Assembly: GCF_018449725.1 (NCBI RefSeq)
Contig: NZ_JAAVVC010000018.1
Coordinates: forward strand, 1 to 64,000
DNA from: Pseudomonas sp. dw_612
Lineage (GTDB): Bacteria; Pseudomonadota; Gammaproteobacteria; Pseudomonadales; Pseudomonadaceae
Length of the DNA: 64,000 nucleotides
Reading direction: 5' to 3'
Within the stretch, counting starts at the first letter, position 1, and each line of letters opens with the position of its first letter. Of this stretch, positions 32,361 to 40,614 are shown piece by piece. A program made the translations under genes and the position numbers. The notes beneath the pieces were generated by a model. The model did not search any database. It saw only the letters and a list, made by a program, of their open reading frames with translations, and was not told the DNA's origin.

Positions 32361-34088
32361 TTAGGCCTTGGCGGGCTCCAACGCCAACTCCACCACTTCC
32401 GGCCGCTTCAACACCGCATACACCACCGCCGTCAACAAACTGCCCGCCACAATCGCCAGCAAATAAAGCAGCGCATGGTTGATCGCATTCGGGATCATCA
32501 ACACAAACAACCCACCATGCGGCGCCATCAGTTTGCAGCCGAAATACATCGACAACGCACCGGTCAACGCGCCGCCCGCGATGCTCGCCGGAATCACCCG
32601 CAATGGGTCTTTCGCGGCAAACGGAATCGCGCCTTCGGAGATAAAACACAGCCCCAGCACAAACGCCGCTTTACCCGCCTCGCGCTCGGTCTGGGCAAAC
32701 TTGCGCCGCGCGATAAACGTCGCGATCCCCAGGCCAATCGGCGGCACCATCCCGGCGGCCATGGTCGCAGCCATCGGTGCATAACTCTGCGACGCCAACA
32801 GTCCCACGGAAAACGCATACGCAGCCTTGTTGATCGGCCCGCCGAGGTCGACACACATCATGCCGCCGAGCAACACACCGAGCAGAATCGCATTGGTGGT
32901 GCCCATGCTGTCGAGGAAGTGCGTGAGCGCTAAAAGCATCTCCGCCACGGGTTTACCGACCACGTAAATCATCACCAGGCCAGTGAACAGACTCGCGAAC
33001 AGCGGGATGATCAGGATCGGTTTCAGTGCTTCAAGGCTCTGCGGCAACCGCGCATAACGATTGATCGCCTGGGCCGCGTAACCGGCGATAAAACCGGCAA
33101 TGATCCCGCCGATAAAACCGGCGCCCAGAGTGCTCGCCAACAACCCACCGATCATCCCCGGCGCCAGGCCCGGACGGTCGGCGATCGAGTAGGCGATGTA
33201 CCCCGCCAGCAACGGCACCATCAGCTTGAACGCGGTCTCGCCGCCGATCTGCATCAGCGCCGCCGCCAGCGTGCCCGGCTCCTTGAACGCGGTGATGCCG
33301 AACACGAATGACAAGGCGATCATCAAGCCGCCCGCCACCACCATCGGCAGCATGAACGACACACCGGTCAGCAGGTGTTTATAGACGCCGGTCTTCTCTT
33401 GTTTGGCCGGGCCTTTCGAACCGCTCGAAGCAGTTTCCTGCTTGCCTTCGGCCAAAGCTTTGTTGAGCGTGGCTTCGGCTTGTTTCAACGCGATGCCGGT
33501 GCCGCAACGGTAAATCTTCTTGCCAGCGAAACGCTCGGTGGCGACCTCGATATCGCAGGCCAGCAGCACCACGTCAGCATCGGCAATCGCCGCTGCGCTC
33601 AGTGGATTGCGCGCACCGACCGAGCCTTGGGTTTCGATCTGCAAGTCGTAGCCCAGCCGCTTGGCCGCTTGCTGCAAGGCTTCGGCGGCCATGAAGGTAT
33701 GGGCGACGCCGGTCGGGCACGCGGTGATAGCGACCAAACGCGGCGCGTTTTTAACGACTGCCACCGCTTCTTCGGCGACGTAAACCTCAGCCTCTTCCGC
33801 GCCACGGCGCAGCACCGCTTCAACATCTTGCAGGGCCTGGGCCGGGGTGCTGCGGAACACCCGTTTGCCGACAAATCGCGACATGTCCACCGGCGCGCTG
33901 GTCACCAGCAACACCCATTCGGCGGACTCGATGGTCGCTGCCGACAACTGACGTTCCGGGTGCGCCGCATCGTTCACTTCGACGCAGGTGCTCCAGCCCT
34001 GACGCTGGGCGGCGGCATCGAGCAGCCGAGCGCACAGCACACTGGTGACCATGCCGTTCGGGCAGGCCGTAACAATGGCTAACTTCAT
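32361..34088 (-). CDS. fruA: fructose PTS permease, EIIB'BC
   Basis: This 575-residue inner-membrane fructose transporter moves fructose in as fructose 1-phosphate. The N-terminal 100 residues form a first EIIB-like domain (ACPNGMVTSVLC, C9). The second EIIB domain has the phosphorylated cysteine C124 in ACPTGVAHTFMA. The EIIC domain (about residue 230 to the end) has eight to nine hydrophobic segments, for example GVSFMLPMVVAGGLMIALSF. It is third in the fruB-fruK-fruA operon, 11 bases after fruK. Phosphate passes FruB to FruA to sugar. Confidence 0.96.
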   Translation of the reverse strand: MKLAIVTACPNGMVTSVLCARLLDAAAQRQGWSTCVEVNDAAHPERQLSAATIESAEWVLLVTSAPVDMSRFVGKRVFRSTPAQALQDVEAVLRRGAEEAEVYVAEEAVAVVKNAPRLVAITACPTGVAHTFMAAEALQQAAKRLGYDLQIETQGSVGARNPLSAAAIADADVVLLACDIEVATERFAGKKIYRCGTGIALKQAEATLNKALAEGKQETASSGSKGPAKQEKTGVYKHLLTGVSFMLPMVVAGGLMIALSFVFGITAFKEPGTLAAALMQIGGETAFKLMVPLLAGYIAYSIADRPGLAPGMIGGLLASTLGAGFIGGIIAGFIAGYAAQAINRYARLPQSLEALKPILIIPLFASLFTGLVMIYVVGKPVAEMLLALTHFLDSMGTTNAILLGVLLGGMMCVDLGGPINKAAYAFSVGLLASQSYAPMAATMAAGMVPPIGLGIATFIARRKFAQTEREAGKAAFVLGLCFISEGAIPFAAKDPLRVIPASIAGGALTGALSMYFGCKLMAPHGGLFVLMIPNAINHALLYLLAIVAGSLLTAVVYAVLKRPEVVELALEPAKA

Positions 34089-34099
34089 GACAACCCCTC

Positions 34100-35041
34100 T
34101 TATTGTTCTGTCAGGAGGCGCACGCGCACGCCCTGTTCGAGTTGCGTCAACTGCGCGGCATCATGGATGCCGAAACCGATTTGCGTGACCGCCATCGCCG
34201 CAATCGCCGTGGCAGTGCGCAGGGTCTGTTCAGGCGTGTCGGCACTGAGCAAACCGTGGAGCATCCCCGCCAACAGCGAATCGCCAGCGCCCACGGTGCT
34301 GACCACACTGACCCTCGGCGGAGTGGCATGCATCGCCGCGCCGACACTGAACCAATTCACACCATCGGCGCCGTGGGAAATCACCACGTGCTCGATGCCT
34401 TGAGCGTGCAACCGGCTCGCGGCTTCAGCCTGGGCCGCCACCGACACCACGTCGCAATTGAGTGCTTCGGCGAGTTCTTCGGTGTTGGGCTTGATCAACC
34501 ACGGACCCGCCGCCAACCCTGCCCGCAGGGCTTCGCCGCTGGTGTCCAGGGCCACGTTCAAACCGAGGCTTTTCAGACGCACGATCAGCGCCTGCAACCA
34601 CTGCGGGCTGACCCCGCGCGGCAAGCTGCCGGCAACGACAACCGCGTCATGCCCCGGCGCGATCTGCTCCAGTCGTTCGAGCAACGCTTGCTGCGCCGCT
34701 TCATCAACCTGCGGGCCCGGACCATTGATGTCGGTGATGCGTCCGCTGCTTTCCGCCAGTTTGATGTTGCTGCGGGTTTCGCCGGGGACGCGGATGAAGG
34801 CGTCGACAAAACCACGCTTGGCGAACAACGTTTCAAACGCCTGAAGATTGTCTTCCCCGAGAAAACCGCTGACCGTCAGTTGATGCCCGAGATCGGCCAG
34901 CACTTGCGCCACGTTCACGCCTTTGCCAGCGGCGTGGGTGTGCATCTCGTCGCTGCGGTTGACCTGACCGGGTGTCAGCGCCGGCAACTGGACGGTGAGG
35001 TCCAGCGCCGGGTTCAGGGTCAGGGTTAAAATCTTGGCCAT
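34100..35041 (-). CDS. fruK: 1-phosphofructokinase
   Basis: This 313-residue PfkB-family sugar kinase phosphorylates fructose 1-phosphate to fructose 1,6-bisphosphate in the cytoplasm. Signatures are the N-terminal GKGVNVAQVLADLGH and the C-terminal VGAGDSLLAGMLHG with the catalytic Asp. The length is usual. Its ATG shares one base with the fruB stop (TAATG), so it is translationally coupled. It sits between fruB and fruA in the operon. Confidence 0.97.
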   Translation of the reverse strand: MAKILTLTLNPALDLTVQLPALTPGQVNRSDEMHTHAAGKGVNVAQVLADLGHQLTVSGFLGEDNLQAFETLFAKRGFVDAFIRVPGETRSNIKLAESSGRITDINGPGPQVDEAAQQALLERLEQIAPGHDAVVVAGSLPRGVSPQWLQALIVRLKSLGLNVALDTSGEALRAGLAAGPWLIKPNTEELAEALNCDVVSVAAQAEAASRLHAQGIEHVVISHGADGVNWFSVGAAMHATPPRVSVVSTVGAGDSLLAGMLHGLLSADTPEQTLRTATAIAAMAVTQIGFGIHDAAQLTQLEQGVRVRLLTEQ

Positions 35042-37902
35042 TACAGGGCCTCCACTAATGCGCGCACTTCATTGGCGCTGCCCACGGCCAGGGCCTGTTG
35101 GGCGAGAATTTGAGTCTGGGCCAGGCTGAGTTCGCGGACGCGCGCCTTGACCTCGGCGATGCTGCGGCCGGACACGCTGAGCTCATCGACACCGAGGCCG
35201 ACCAATACCGGCACCGCCAGCGGATCCGCCGCCAGTTCGCCGCACACGCCGACCCATTTGCCATGGGCATGGGCCGCGCGCACGGTGATGTCGATCAATT
35301 GCAGCACCGCCGGGTGCAAGCCGTCAGCCTGGGCCGACAGGGTCGGGTGACCACGGTCGATGGCCAGGGTGTATTGGGTCAGGTCGTTGGTGCCGACGCT
35401 GAAAAAGTCGACTTCCTTGGCCAGCACCGGCGCCAGCAACGCCGCCGACGGCACTTCAATCATGATCCCCAGTTGCAGGTCCGCAACCGGTATTTCCAGA
35501 CGCAGACGCTCGGTCATGTCCCGGGCCTGGCGCCATTCATCGACGCTGCCGACCATCGGGAACATGATGCGCAAGGGACGGTTGTCCGCAGCACGCAGCA
35601 ACGCACGTAATTGCGCTTCCATGATCTGCGGACGTTGCAAGGTCAGGCGAATGCCGCGCACGCCGAGGAACGGGTTTTCTTCCTTGGCGATCGGCCAATA
35701 CGGCAGCGGTTTGTCGCCGCCGACGTCGAGGGTGCGCACCACCAACGGGCGACCGGCCAGGCCATCGAGGACGCGACGGTATTCGACTTCCTGGGTGGCT
35801 TCGTCCGGCGCTTGCGAGTGCGCCATGAAAATCAATTCGGTGCGCAGCAGGCCAATGCCTTCGGCGCCCTGCTCCACCGCGCTGGTGACACCGGCGCTTT
35901 CACCGATGTTGGCAAACACTTCCACGGCGTGGCCGTCGGTGGTCAGTGCTGGTTGGTGGCGCTGCTCAGCCGCCGCTTTCAGCCGTAGTTCGCGGGTGTC
36001 GCGTTCCTCGGTAGCACGCTGCAAGGTCGCGGCATCCGCGTCCACGTGCAGGCGACCGCGTTGGCCATCGATCAGCAACGGCGTGCCCGGTGCCAACAGC
36101 AACACCGCTGCACCGGCACCGACCAGCGCCGGAATCCCTAACGCACGGGCAACGATGGCGCTGTGAGCGGTGGCGCCACCACGGGCGGTGAGAATGCCGG
36201 CGACGCGCGCAGGGTCAAGACGCGCGACGTCGGATGGACCGACCTCGTCCATCACCAGAATGTACGGCTGCTCCGGTTCGCTCGGGGTTTCGACGCCACG
36301 CAACTGCGCCAACACCCGACGACCGATGTCCCGCAAGTCGGCGGCACGCTCGGCGAGCAAAACGTCTTGCAGCGATTCCTGCTGCTTGGCGGCGGCTTCG
36401 ATCACCGCCATCCACGCCGCCTCGGCGCTCTCGCCTTGCTTGAGGCGCGTGTCGACTTCATCGGTCAATTCCGGGTCGTCGAGCATTTCCTGGTGAGTGA
36501 TGAAAATTTCGCGAATCGCCTTGGATTTGCTGCGCTCAATCAAGCCTTCGATGTCGCGACGGACATCGGTGAGGGCTTGCTTGAGACGTTCGCGCTCGAT
36601 GGCGGCGGACTCTCCGCGCAGCGGGTAATCGATGGTTTGCAGCACTTGAATATGCGCCGGGCCGATGGCGATGCCAGGGGCGGCGGCGATGGCCTGAATC
36701 AGGCTGCCGAACTTTGGCGCCAGCAGCACTTCGGCGATGTCGGCCATGACTTCGCGCTGCTGACTGACGGCTGGCAGCGGCTCGACTTCTTCACCGAGAC
36801 CTTCTTCGATAGCCGCCAGCAACGCCGATAAGGCATCGGCAGCGATGCTCGGCTCGGCGATGAATTCCAGCACCTGACCGCGACGGGCGCCGAGGCTCAG
36901 CAGCTTGCTCAAACTCTTCACCGACACGGCGCTGTCCTGGCCATCGACGATGCGCACGCGAATCTCGCCTTCAAAGCTTTTCGCCAGTTGCGCGAGGATC
37001 TTCGCCGGGCGCGCATGCAAACCATGAGCGTTGGCCAAGGCAATGCGCGCGCTCGGCCAGTCGGCGGGCACTTCACCGCCCAGTACTTCGAGGACTTTGC
37101 GACTGCTGGTGGCGCGGCCCAATTCATGGCCGCGACCTTCGATCAGCAACGCGCACAGGCGTTCGAGCAGGGCTTGATGCGCTTCGCCGAGACTGGCCAG
37201 GCAGAACAGACCGCTCAACGGCTGGCCGAGATAGCGCATCGGTTTGTCCGGCGTGACGAAGGCCAGGCCCGGGCGCTTGACGGTTTGTTCGCTGTGCAGC
37301 CACCACAAACCATCGCCCAGTGGCAGCGCTTCGACTTGTTGCAACACGGCGGAGAAACCGTTGCTTACGCAATCGGCCTGACGCAACAAACGCGCACCAC
37401 GCCAGACCAGTTCTTCGAAATCATCGGCAGACACGCCGAGGCCGATCATCTGTGCATCCAGCGCCAGTTCTTGTGGCGCGCCTTGCAGCAGTTTCAGCAA
37501 CGCTTCGGCGGAACTGGCGCGACGCAAGGCTTGGCCCAGGTCGGTTTCGCCGAGGGCGCGGGTCAGCAGTTGCAGCAGGCGCAGGTGTTCATCGGATTTG
37601 GCGGCGATGCCGATCGCCAGGTAAACAATCTGGCCATCACCCCAATCCACGCCGTCGGGAAACTGCATCAGCCGTACGCCGGTGGAAAACACCAGGTCGC
37701 GGGTTTCCGGAGTACCGTGGGGGATGGCAATACCTTGACCGAGAAAGGTCGAGCCCTGGGCTTCCCGCGCCTGCAAACCGGCGAGGTAACCTTCTGCGAC
37801 CAGACCATCGGCAACCAGATGCTGGGCCAGCAGGTGCAACGCGGCTGACTTATCCACAGCCGACTGGCCCATGGATATCTGCTCTATGGTGAGCTCGAGC
37901 AT
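35041..37902 (-). CDS. fruB: fructose PTS multiphosphoryl protein, EIIA-HPr-EI
   Basis: This 953-residue polyprotein carries all soluble PTS steps for fructose. The N-terminal EIIA domain is phosphorylated at H62 (AIPHGTPE), the HPr domain at H296 (GLHARPA), and the C-terminal enzyme I domain at H580 (GGATAHSAIVARALGIPAL). The signature DFFSVGTNDLTQY is near the end. This fusion is the pseudomonad form, so no separate ptsH or ptsI is needed for fructose. GGAGAAAG precedes the ATG. A FruR operator lies 134 bases upstream of the start. Confidence 0.97.
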   Translation of the reverse strand: MLELTIEQISMGQSAVDKSAALHLLAQHLVADGLVAEGYLAGLQAREAQGSTFLGQGIAIPHGTPETRDLVFSTGVRLMQFPDGVDWGDGQIVYLAIGIAAKSDEHLRLLQLLTRALGETDLGQALRRASSAEALLKLLQGAPQELALDAQMIGLGVSADDFEELVWRGARLLRQADCVSNGFSAVLQQVEALPLGDGLWWLHSEQTVKRPGLAFVTPDKPMRYLGQPLSGLFCLASLGEAHQALLERLCALLIEGRGHELGRATSSRKVLEVLGGEVPADWPSARIALANAHGLHARPAKILAQLAKSFEGEIRVRIVDGQDSAVSVKSLSKLLSLGARRGQVLEFIAEPSIAADALSALLAAIEEGLGEEVEPLPAVSQQREVMADIAEVLLAPKFGSLIQAIAAAPGIAIGPAHIQVLQTIDYPLRGESAAIERERLKQALTDVRRDIEGLIERSKSKAIREIFITHQEMLDDPELTDEVDTRLKQGESAEAAWMAVIEAAAKQQESLQDVLLAERAADLRDIGRRVLAQLRGVETPSEPEQPYILVMDEVGPSDVARLDPARVAGILTARGGATAHSAIVARALGIPALVGAGAAVLLLAPGTPLLIDGQRGRLHVDADAATLQRATEERDTRELRLKAAAEQRHQPALTTDGHAVEVFANIGESAGVTSAVEQGAEGIGLLRTELIFMAHSQAPDEATQEVEYRRVLDGLAGRPLVVRTLDVGGDKPLPYWPIAKEENPFLGVRGIRLTLQRPQIMEAQLRALLRAADNRPLRIMFPMVGSVDEWRQARDMTERLRLEIPVADLQLGIMIEVPSAALLAPVLAKEVDFFSVGTNDLTQYTLAIDRGHPTLSAQADGLHPAVLQLIDITVRAAHAHGKWVGVCGELAADPLAVPVLVGLGVDELSVSGRSIAEVKARVRELSLAQTQILAQQALAVGSANEVRALVEAL

Positions 37903-38035
37903 GCTTTCTCCTTTTTGGCGCCTTGGGACGCCAGGTATTGTTTTGAATGATTCAGCTTAGGCGCTTGGTGATGACTTTTGGCGGTTTCGCGGCAGAACCG
38001 GCAAAAGCAACCTATAACGCAGAAAATACGCCTGC

Positions 38036-38047
38036 TGAAACGTTTAA
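38036..38047. promoter_or_regulatory. FruR/Cra operator upstream of fruB
   Basis: TGAAACGTTTAA is the reverse complement of TTAAACGTTTCA, the Cra/FruR target reported in P. putida upstream of fruBKA. It lies between divergent fruB and fruR, 134 bases before fruB, and would control the operon in response to fructose 1-phosphate. The rest of the 290-base gap holds no ORF. Confidence 0.8.
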
Positions 38048-38192
38048 TCTAGAATGTTTGGCACGTTACTCGATAATGTCGCATCCTTGAAGTCCAACTT
38101 GTCGGATACGTTGCGACATGGGTCGTCTGCTCGAATCGGGTAGGATTGGCGAAAATGTCGGGGCAAGCTCGAAAAAACAAGGAAATCCCGAG

Positions 38193-39188
38193 TTGAAACT
38201 CAGTGATATCGCACAGTTGGCCGGTGTGTCCGTTACCACCGCCAGTTATGTCATCAATGGCAAGGCCACACAGCAACGCATCAGCAGCGCCACCGTCGAG
38301 CGCGTGCGTGCCGTGGTCGAGCAACATGGCTTTACGCCAAACCCTCAGGCCGCCGGGCTGCGCAGTCGGCACACCCGTACTCTGGGGTTTATTCTGCCGG
38401 ACCTGGAAAACCCCAGTTACGCACGGATCGCCAAGCTTCTGGAGCAAGGCGCCCGGGCGCGCGGCTATCAGTTGCTGATCGCCAGCTCTGATGATGCACC
38501 GGACAGCGAGCGGCAACTGCTCAAACTGTTCCGTGCCCGGCGCTGCGACGCCTTGATCGTCGCCAGTTGCCTGCCGGCCGGTGACGACAGCTATCGTCAG
38601 TTGCAGACCAAAGGCATGCCGATCATCGCCATCGACCGGGTCATGGAGCCCGAGCATTTCTGCTCGGTGATCAGTGACGACCGCGAGGCCAGCCTGCAAC
38701 TGACCCGCAGCCTGCTCGAACCGCTGCCCAAGCAAATCGCACTGATTGGCGCCCGCCCGGAACTGAGCATCAGCCAGGAACGGGCTGCCGGGTTCAAAGA
38801 AGCGCTGAGCGGGTTCAAAGGCGAAATCCTGATCGAACACGGTGAGTCGTTCAGTCGCGAGTGCGGCAAGCAGTTGATGGACGAATTGCTCCAGCGTCTG
38901 GGCCATTTGCCGGATGCGCTGGTGACCACGTCTTACGTGCTGCTGCAAGGCGTGTTCGACGCCTTGCATGACTTCCCGCTCAAGACTCGCCCGTTGCGGC
39001 TCGGTACGTTTGGCGACACCCAATTGCTGGATTTCCTGCCGTTGCCGGTCAACGCCATGGCCCAGCAACATCAATTGATCGCCGACAAAGCGTTGGAACT
39101 GGCCCTGGCCGCCATCGAACAATCGGATTACCAACCCGGCGTGCAGGCCATCGCCCGGACCTTCAAGCAGCGCATTCTTCAGGACTGA
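38193..39188 (+). CDS. fruR: fructose repressor FruR (Cra), LacI family
   Basis: This 331-residue regulator has an N-terminal helix-turn-helix (LSDIAQLAGVSVTTASYVIN) and a periplasmic-binding-like sugar domain (FILPDLENPSYARIAKLLEQ to about residue 300). It represses the divergent fruBKA until fructose 1-phosphate binds. The frame opens at 38118, but the family N-terminus MKLSDIA starts at a TTG at 38193 preceded by AAGGA with a nine-base spacer, so 38193 is chosen. The ATG at 38118 is the alternative. The next gene, tatD, starts three bases after its stop. Confidence 0.93.
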   Translation: MKLSDIAQLAGVSVTTASYVINGKATQQRISSATVERVRAVVEQHGFTPNPQAAGLRSRHTRTLGFILPDLENPSYARIAKLLEQGARARGYQLLIASSDDAPDSERQLLKLFRARRCDALIVASCLPAGDDSYRQLQTKGMPIIAIDRVMEPEHFCSVISDDREASLQLTRSLLEPLPKQIALIGARPELSISQERAAGFKEALSGFKGEILIEHGESFSRECGKQLMDELLQRLGHLPDALVTTSYVLLQGVFDALHDFPLKTRPLRLGTFGDTQLLDFLPLPVNAMAQQHQLIADKALELALAAIEQSDYQPGVQAIARTFKQRILQD

Positions 39189-39191
39189 GCC

Positions 39192-39968
39192 GTGGAGCTG
39201 ATCGACAGCCACACGCATCTGGATTTTCCGGACTTCGATGCCGATCGCTCGGTGTTGTTGGCCGAAAGCCGCGCCCTCGGGGTGCGGCGGATGGTGGTGC
39301 TGGGGGTTTATCAAGGCAATTGGCAGCGGGTCTGGGACCTGGTGCTGAGCGATCCCGATCTGCACGCGGCGTTCGGCTTGCATCCGGTGTATCTGGACGA
39401 GCATCGCCCCGAAGACCTGACGGCGCTCGGCGACTGGCTGACTCGATTGGCCGGCCATCGGCAGGTGTGCGCGGTGGGCGAGATCGGCCTGGATTACTTT
39501 ATCGAAACCCTCGATCGCGAGCGCCAGCAGGCATTGTTCGACGCGCAGTTGCAACTGGCGGTGGATTTCAATCTGCCGGCACTGATCCATGTGCGCCGCA
39601 GCCATGCCGCGGTGATTGCCACGCTCAAACGCTTTCGCTTGAAACGCGCCGGCATCATCCACGCTTTTGCCGGCAGCAAGGAAGAGGCGCGGGAATACAT
39701 CAAGCTCGGTTTCAAACTGGGTCTCGGTGGCGCCGCGACCTGGCCTCAGGCACTGCGCATGCACCGTGTACTCGCCGAGCTGCCACTGGAATCGGTGGTG
39801 CTGGAAACCGACTCCCCGGACATGGCGCCTGCCATGTTCCCCGGCCAGCGCAACAGCCCGGCGCACTTGCCGGCGATCTGTTCGGCACTGGCCGAGATCA
39901 TGGCGATCAGCCCCGAACAACTGGCCACGGTCAGCACGGCCAATGCCTGCGAGTTGTTCAACTGGTAA
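39192..39968 (+). CDS. TatD-family DNase/hydrolase
   Basis: This 258-residue metal-dependent hydrolase of the TIM-barrel TatD family has metal-binding motifs DSHTHLDF at the N-terminus, GEIGLDY near residue 95, and VLETDSPD near residue 205. Family members act as 3'-5' nucleases on DNA or RNA. It starts at a GTG three bases after fruR, so it is probably co-transcribed with that regulator. There is no obvious link to fructose. It ends next to the convergent zinc-ribbon gene. Confidence 0.9.
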   Translation: MELIDSHTHLDFPDFDADRSVLLAESRALGVRRMVVLGVYQGNWQRVWDLVLSDPDLHAAFGLHPVYLDEHRPEDLTALGDWLTRLAGHRQVCAVGEIGLDYFIETLDRERQQALFDAQLQLAVDFNLPALIHVRRSHAAVIATLKRFRLKRAGIIHAFAGSKEEAREYIKLGFKLGLGGAATWPQALRMHRVLAELPLESVVLETDSPDMAPAMFPGQRNSPAHLPAICSALAEIMAISPEQLATVSTANACELFNW

Positions 39969-40358
39969 TCAGTCGACGTGGACCTTGGCCGCCTCAAGCG
40001 TCAGGGTGATGTGTTGCCGGTGCCGGGCAAACCGGACGACAGCGAAATAGACGAAAATCGCCAGCAGCGAGAAATTCAGTTGTTCCATCACGCTGAGCAT
40101 CCCGACCCATTCCATCACCAACGCCACCAGTAAAGCGGTGCAGACCATCACCAGCGTGCTCGCCCTTAACAATGCCAGGGAGTCGAGGGATTTGAAGCGC
40201 CTGATCTGCTTGGGATCGTTAAGTTGCAGGGCGTTTTCACAGTGGGAACAAGTAAACGGCTCGTTGATCGCGATGGCGTTGAGTTGCCAGGGCTCCAGCA
40301 ACAGCGTGCGCTGGCAATGGGCGCAGCGACCCAGAATTCCAATCGTGGCGGCAGACAT
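39969..40358 (-). CDS. small membrane protein with an N-terminal zinc-ribbon-like region
   Basis: This 129-residue protein has a possible zinc ribbon made of two CxxC motifs (RCAHCQ and CSHCEN, residues 12-40), followed by two predicted transmembrane helices (ASTLVMVCTALLVALVMEWVG and the next, FSLLAIFVYFAVV). GAGGAGG lies seven bases before the ATG. It is convergent with tatD, with no gap between the two stop codons. No family is assigned and the function is unknown. Confidence 0.65.
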   Translation of the reverse strand: MSAATIGILGRCAHCQRTLLLEPWQLNAIAINEPFTCSHCENALQLNDPKQIRRFKSLDSLALLRASTLVMVCTALLVALVMEWVGMLSVMEQLNFSLLAIFVYFAVVRFARHRQHITLTLEAAKVHVD

Positions 40359-40506
40359 AACCGGGCCTCCTCAGGGCATGTCGAAGAGATGGATCTTGCT
40401 TCATTGAAGACCAAAAACCAGAGCGTGCAGGAAAACAGGAAATGACGTACTGGCGATGGGAAGAAGTACTACAGATTGTTCGGTATTGACGCTGGAACAC
40501 ATTCCC

Positions 40507-40596
40507 TGTGGGAGCGGGCTTGCTCGCGAAGGCGGTGTGTCAGTCGCCATCCTCCTTGACTGACACACCGCCTTCGCGAGCAAGCCCGCTCCCACA
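40507..40596. repeat. REPIN-type inverted repeat, copy 4
   Basis: TGTGGGAGCGGGCTTGCTCG with its inverse and TGTGTCAGTCGCCATCC-type centre. It lies between the zinc-ribbon gene and the chemoreceptor, 18 bases beyond the chemoreceptor stop codon. Confidence 0.85.
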
Positions 40597-40614
40597 TTGG
40601 GTGTGTGGTGTTGC

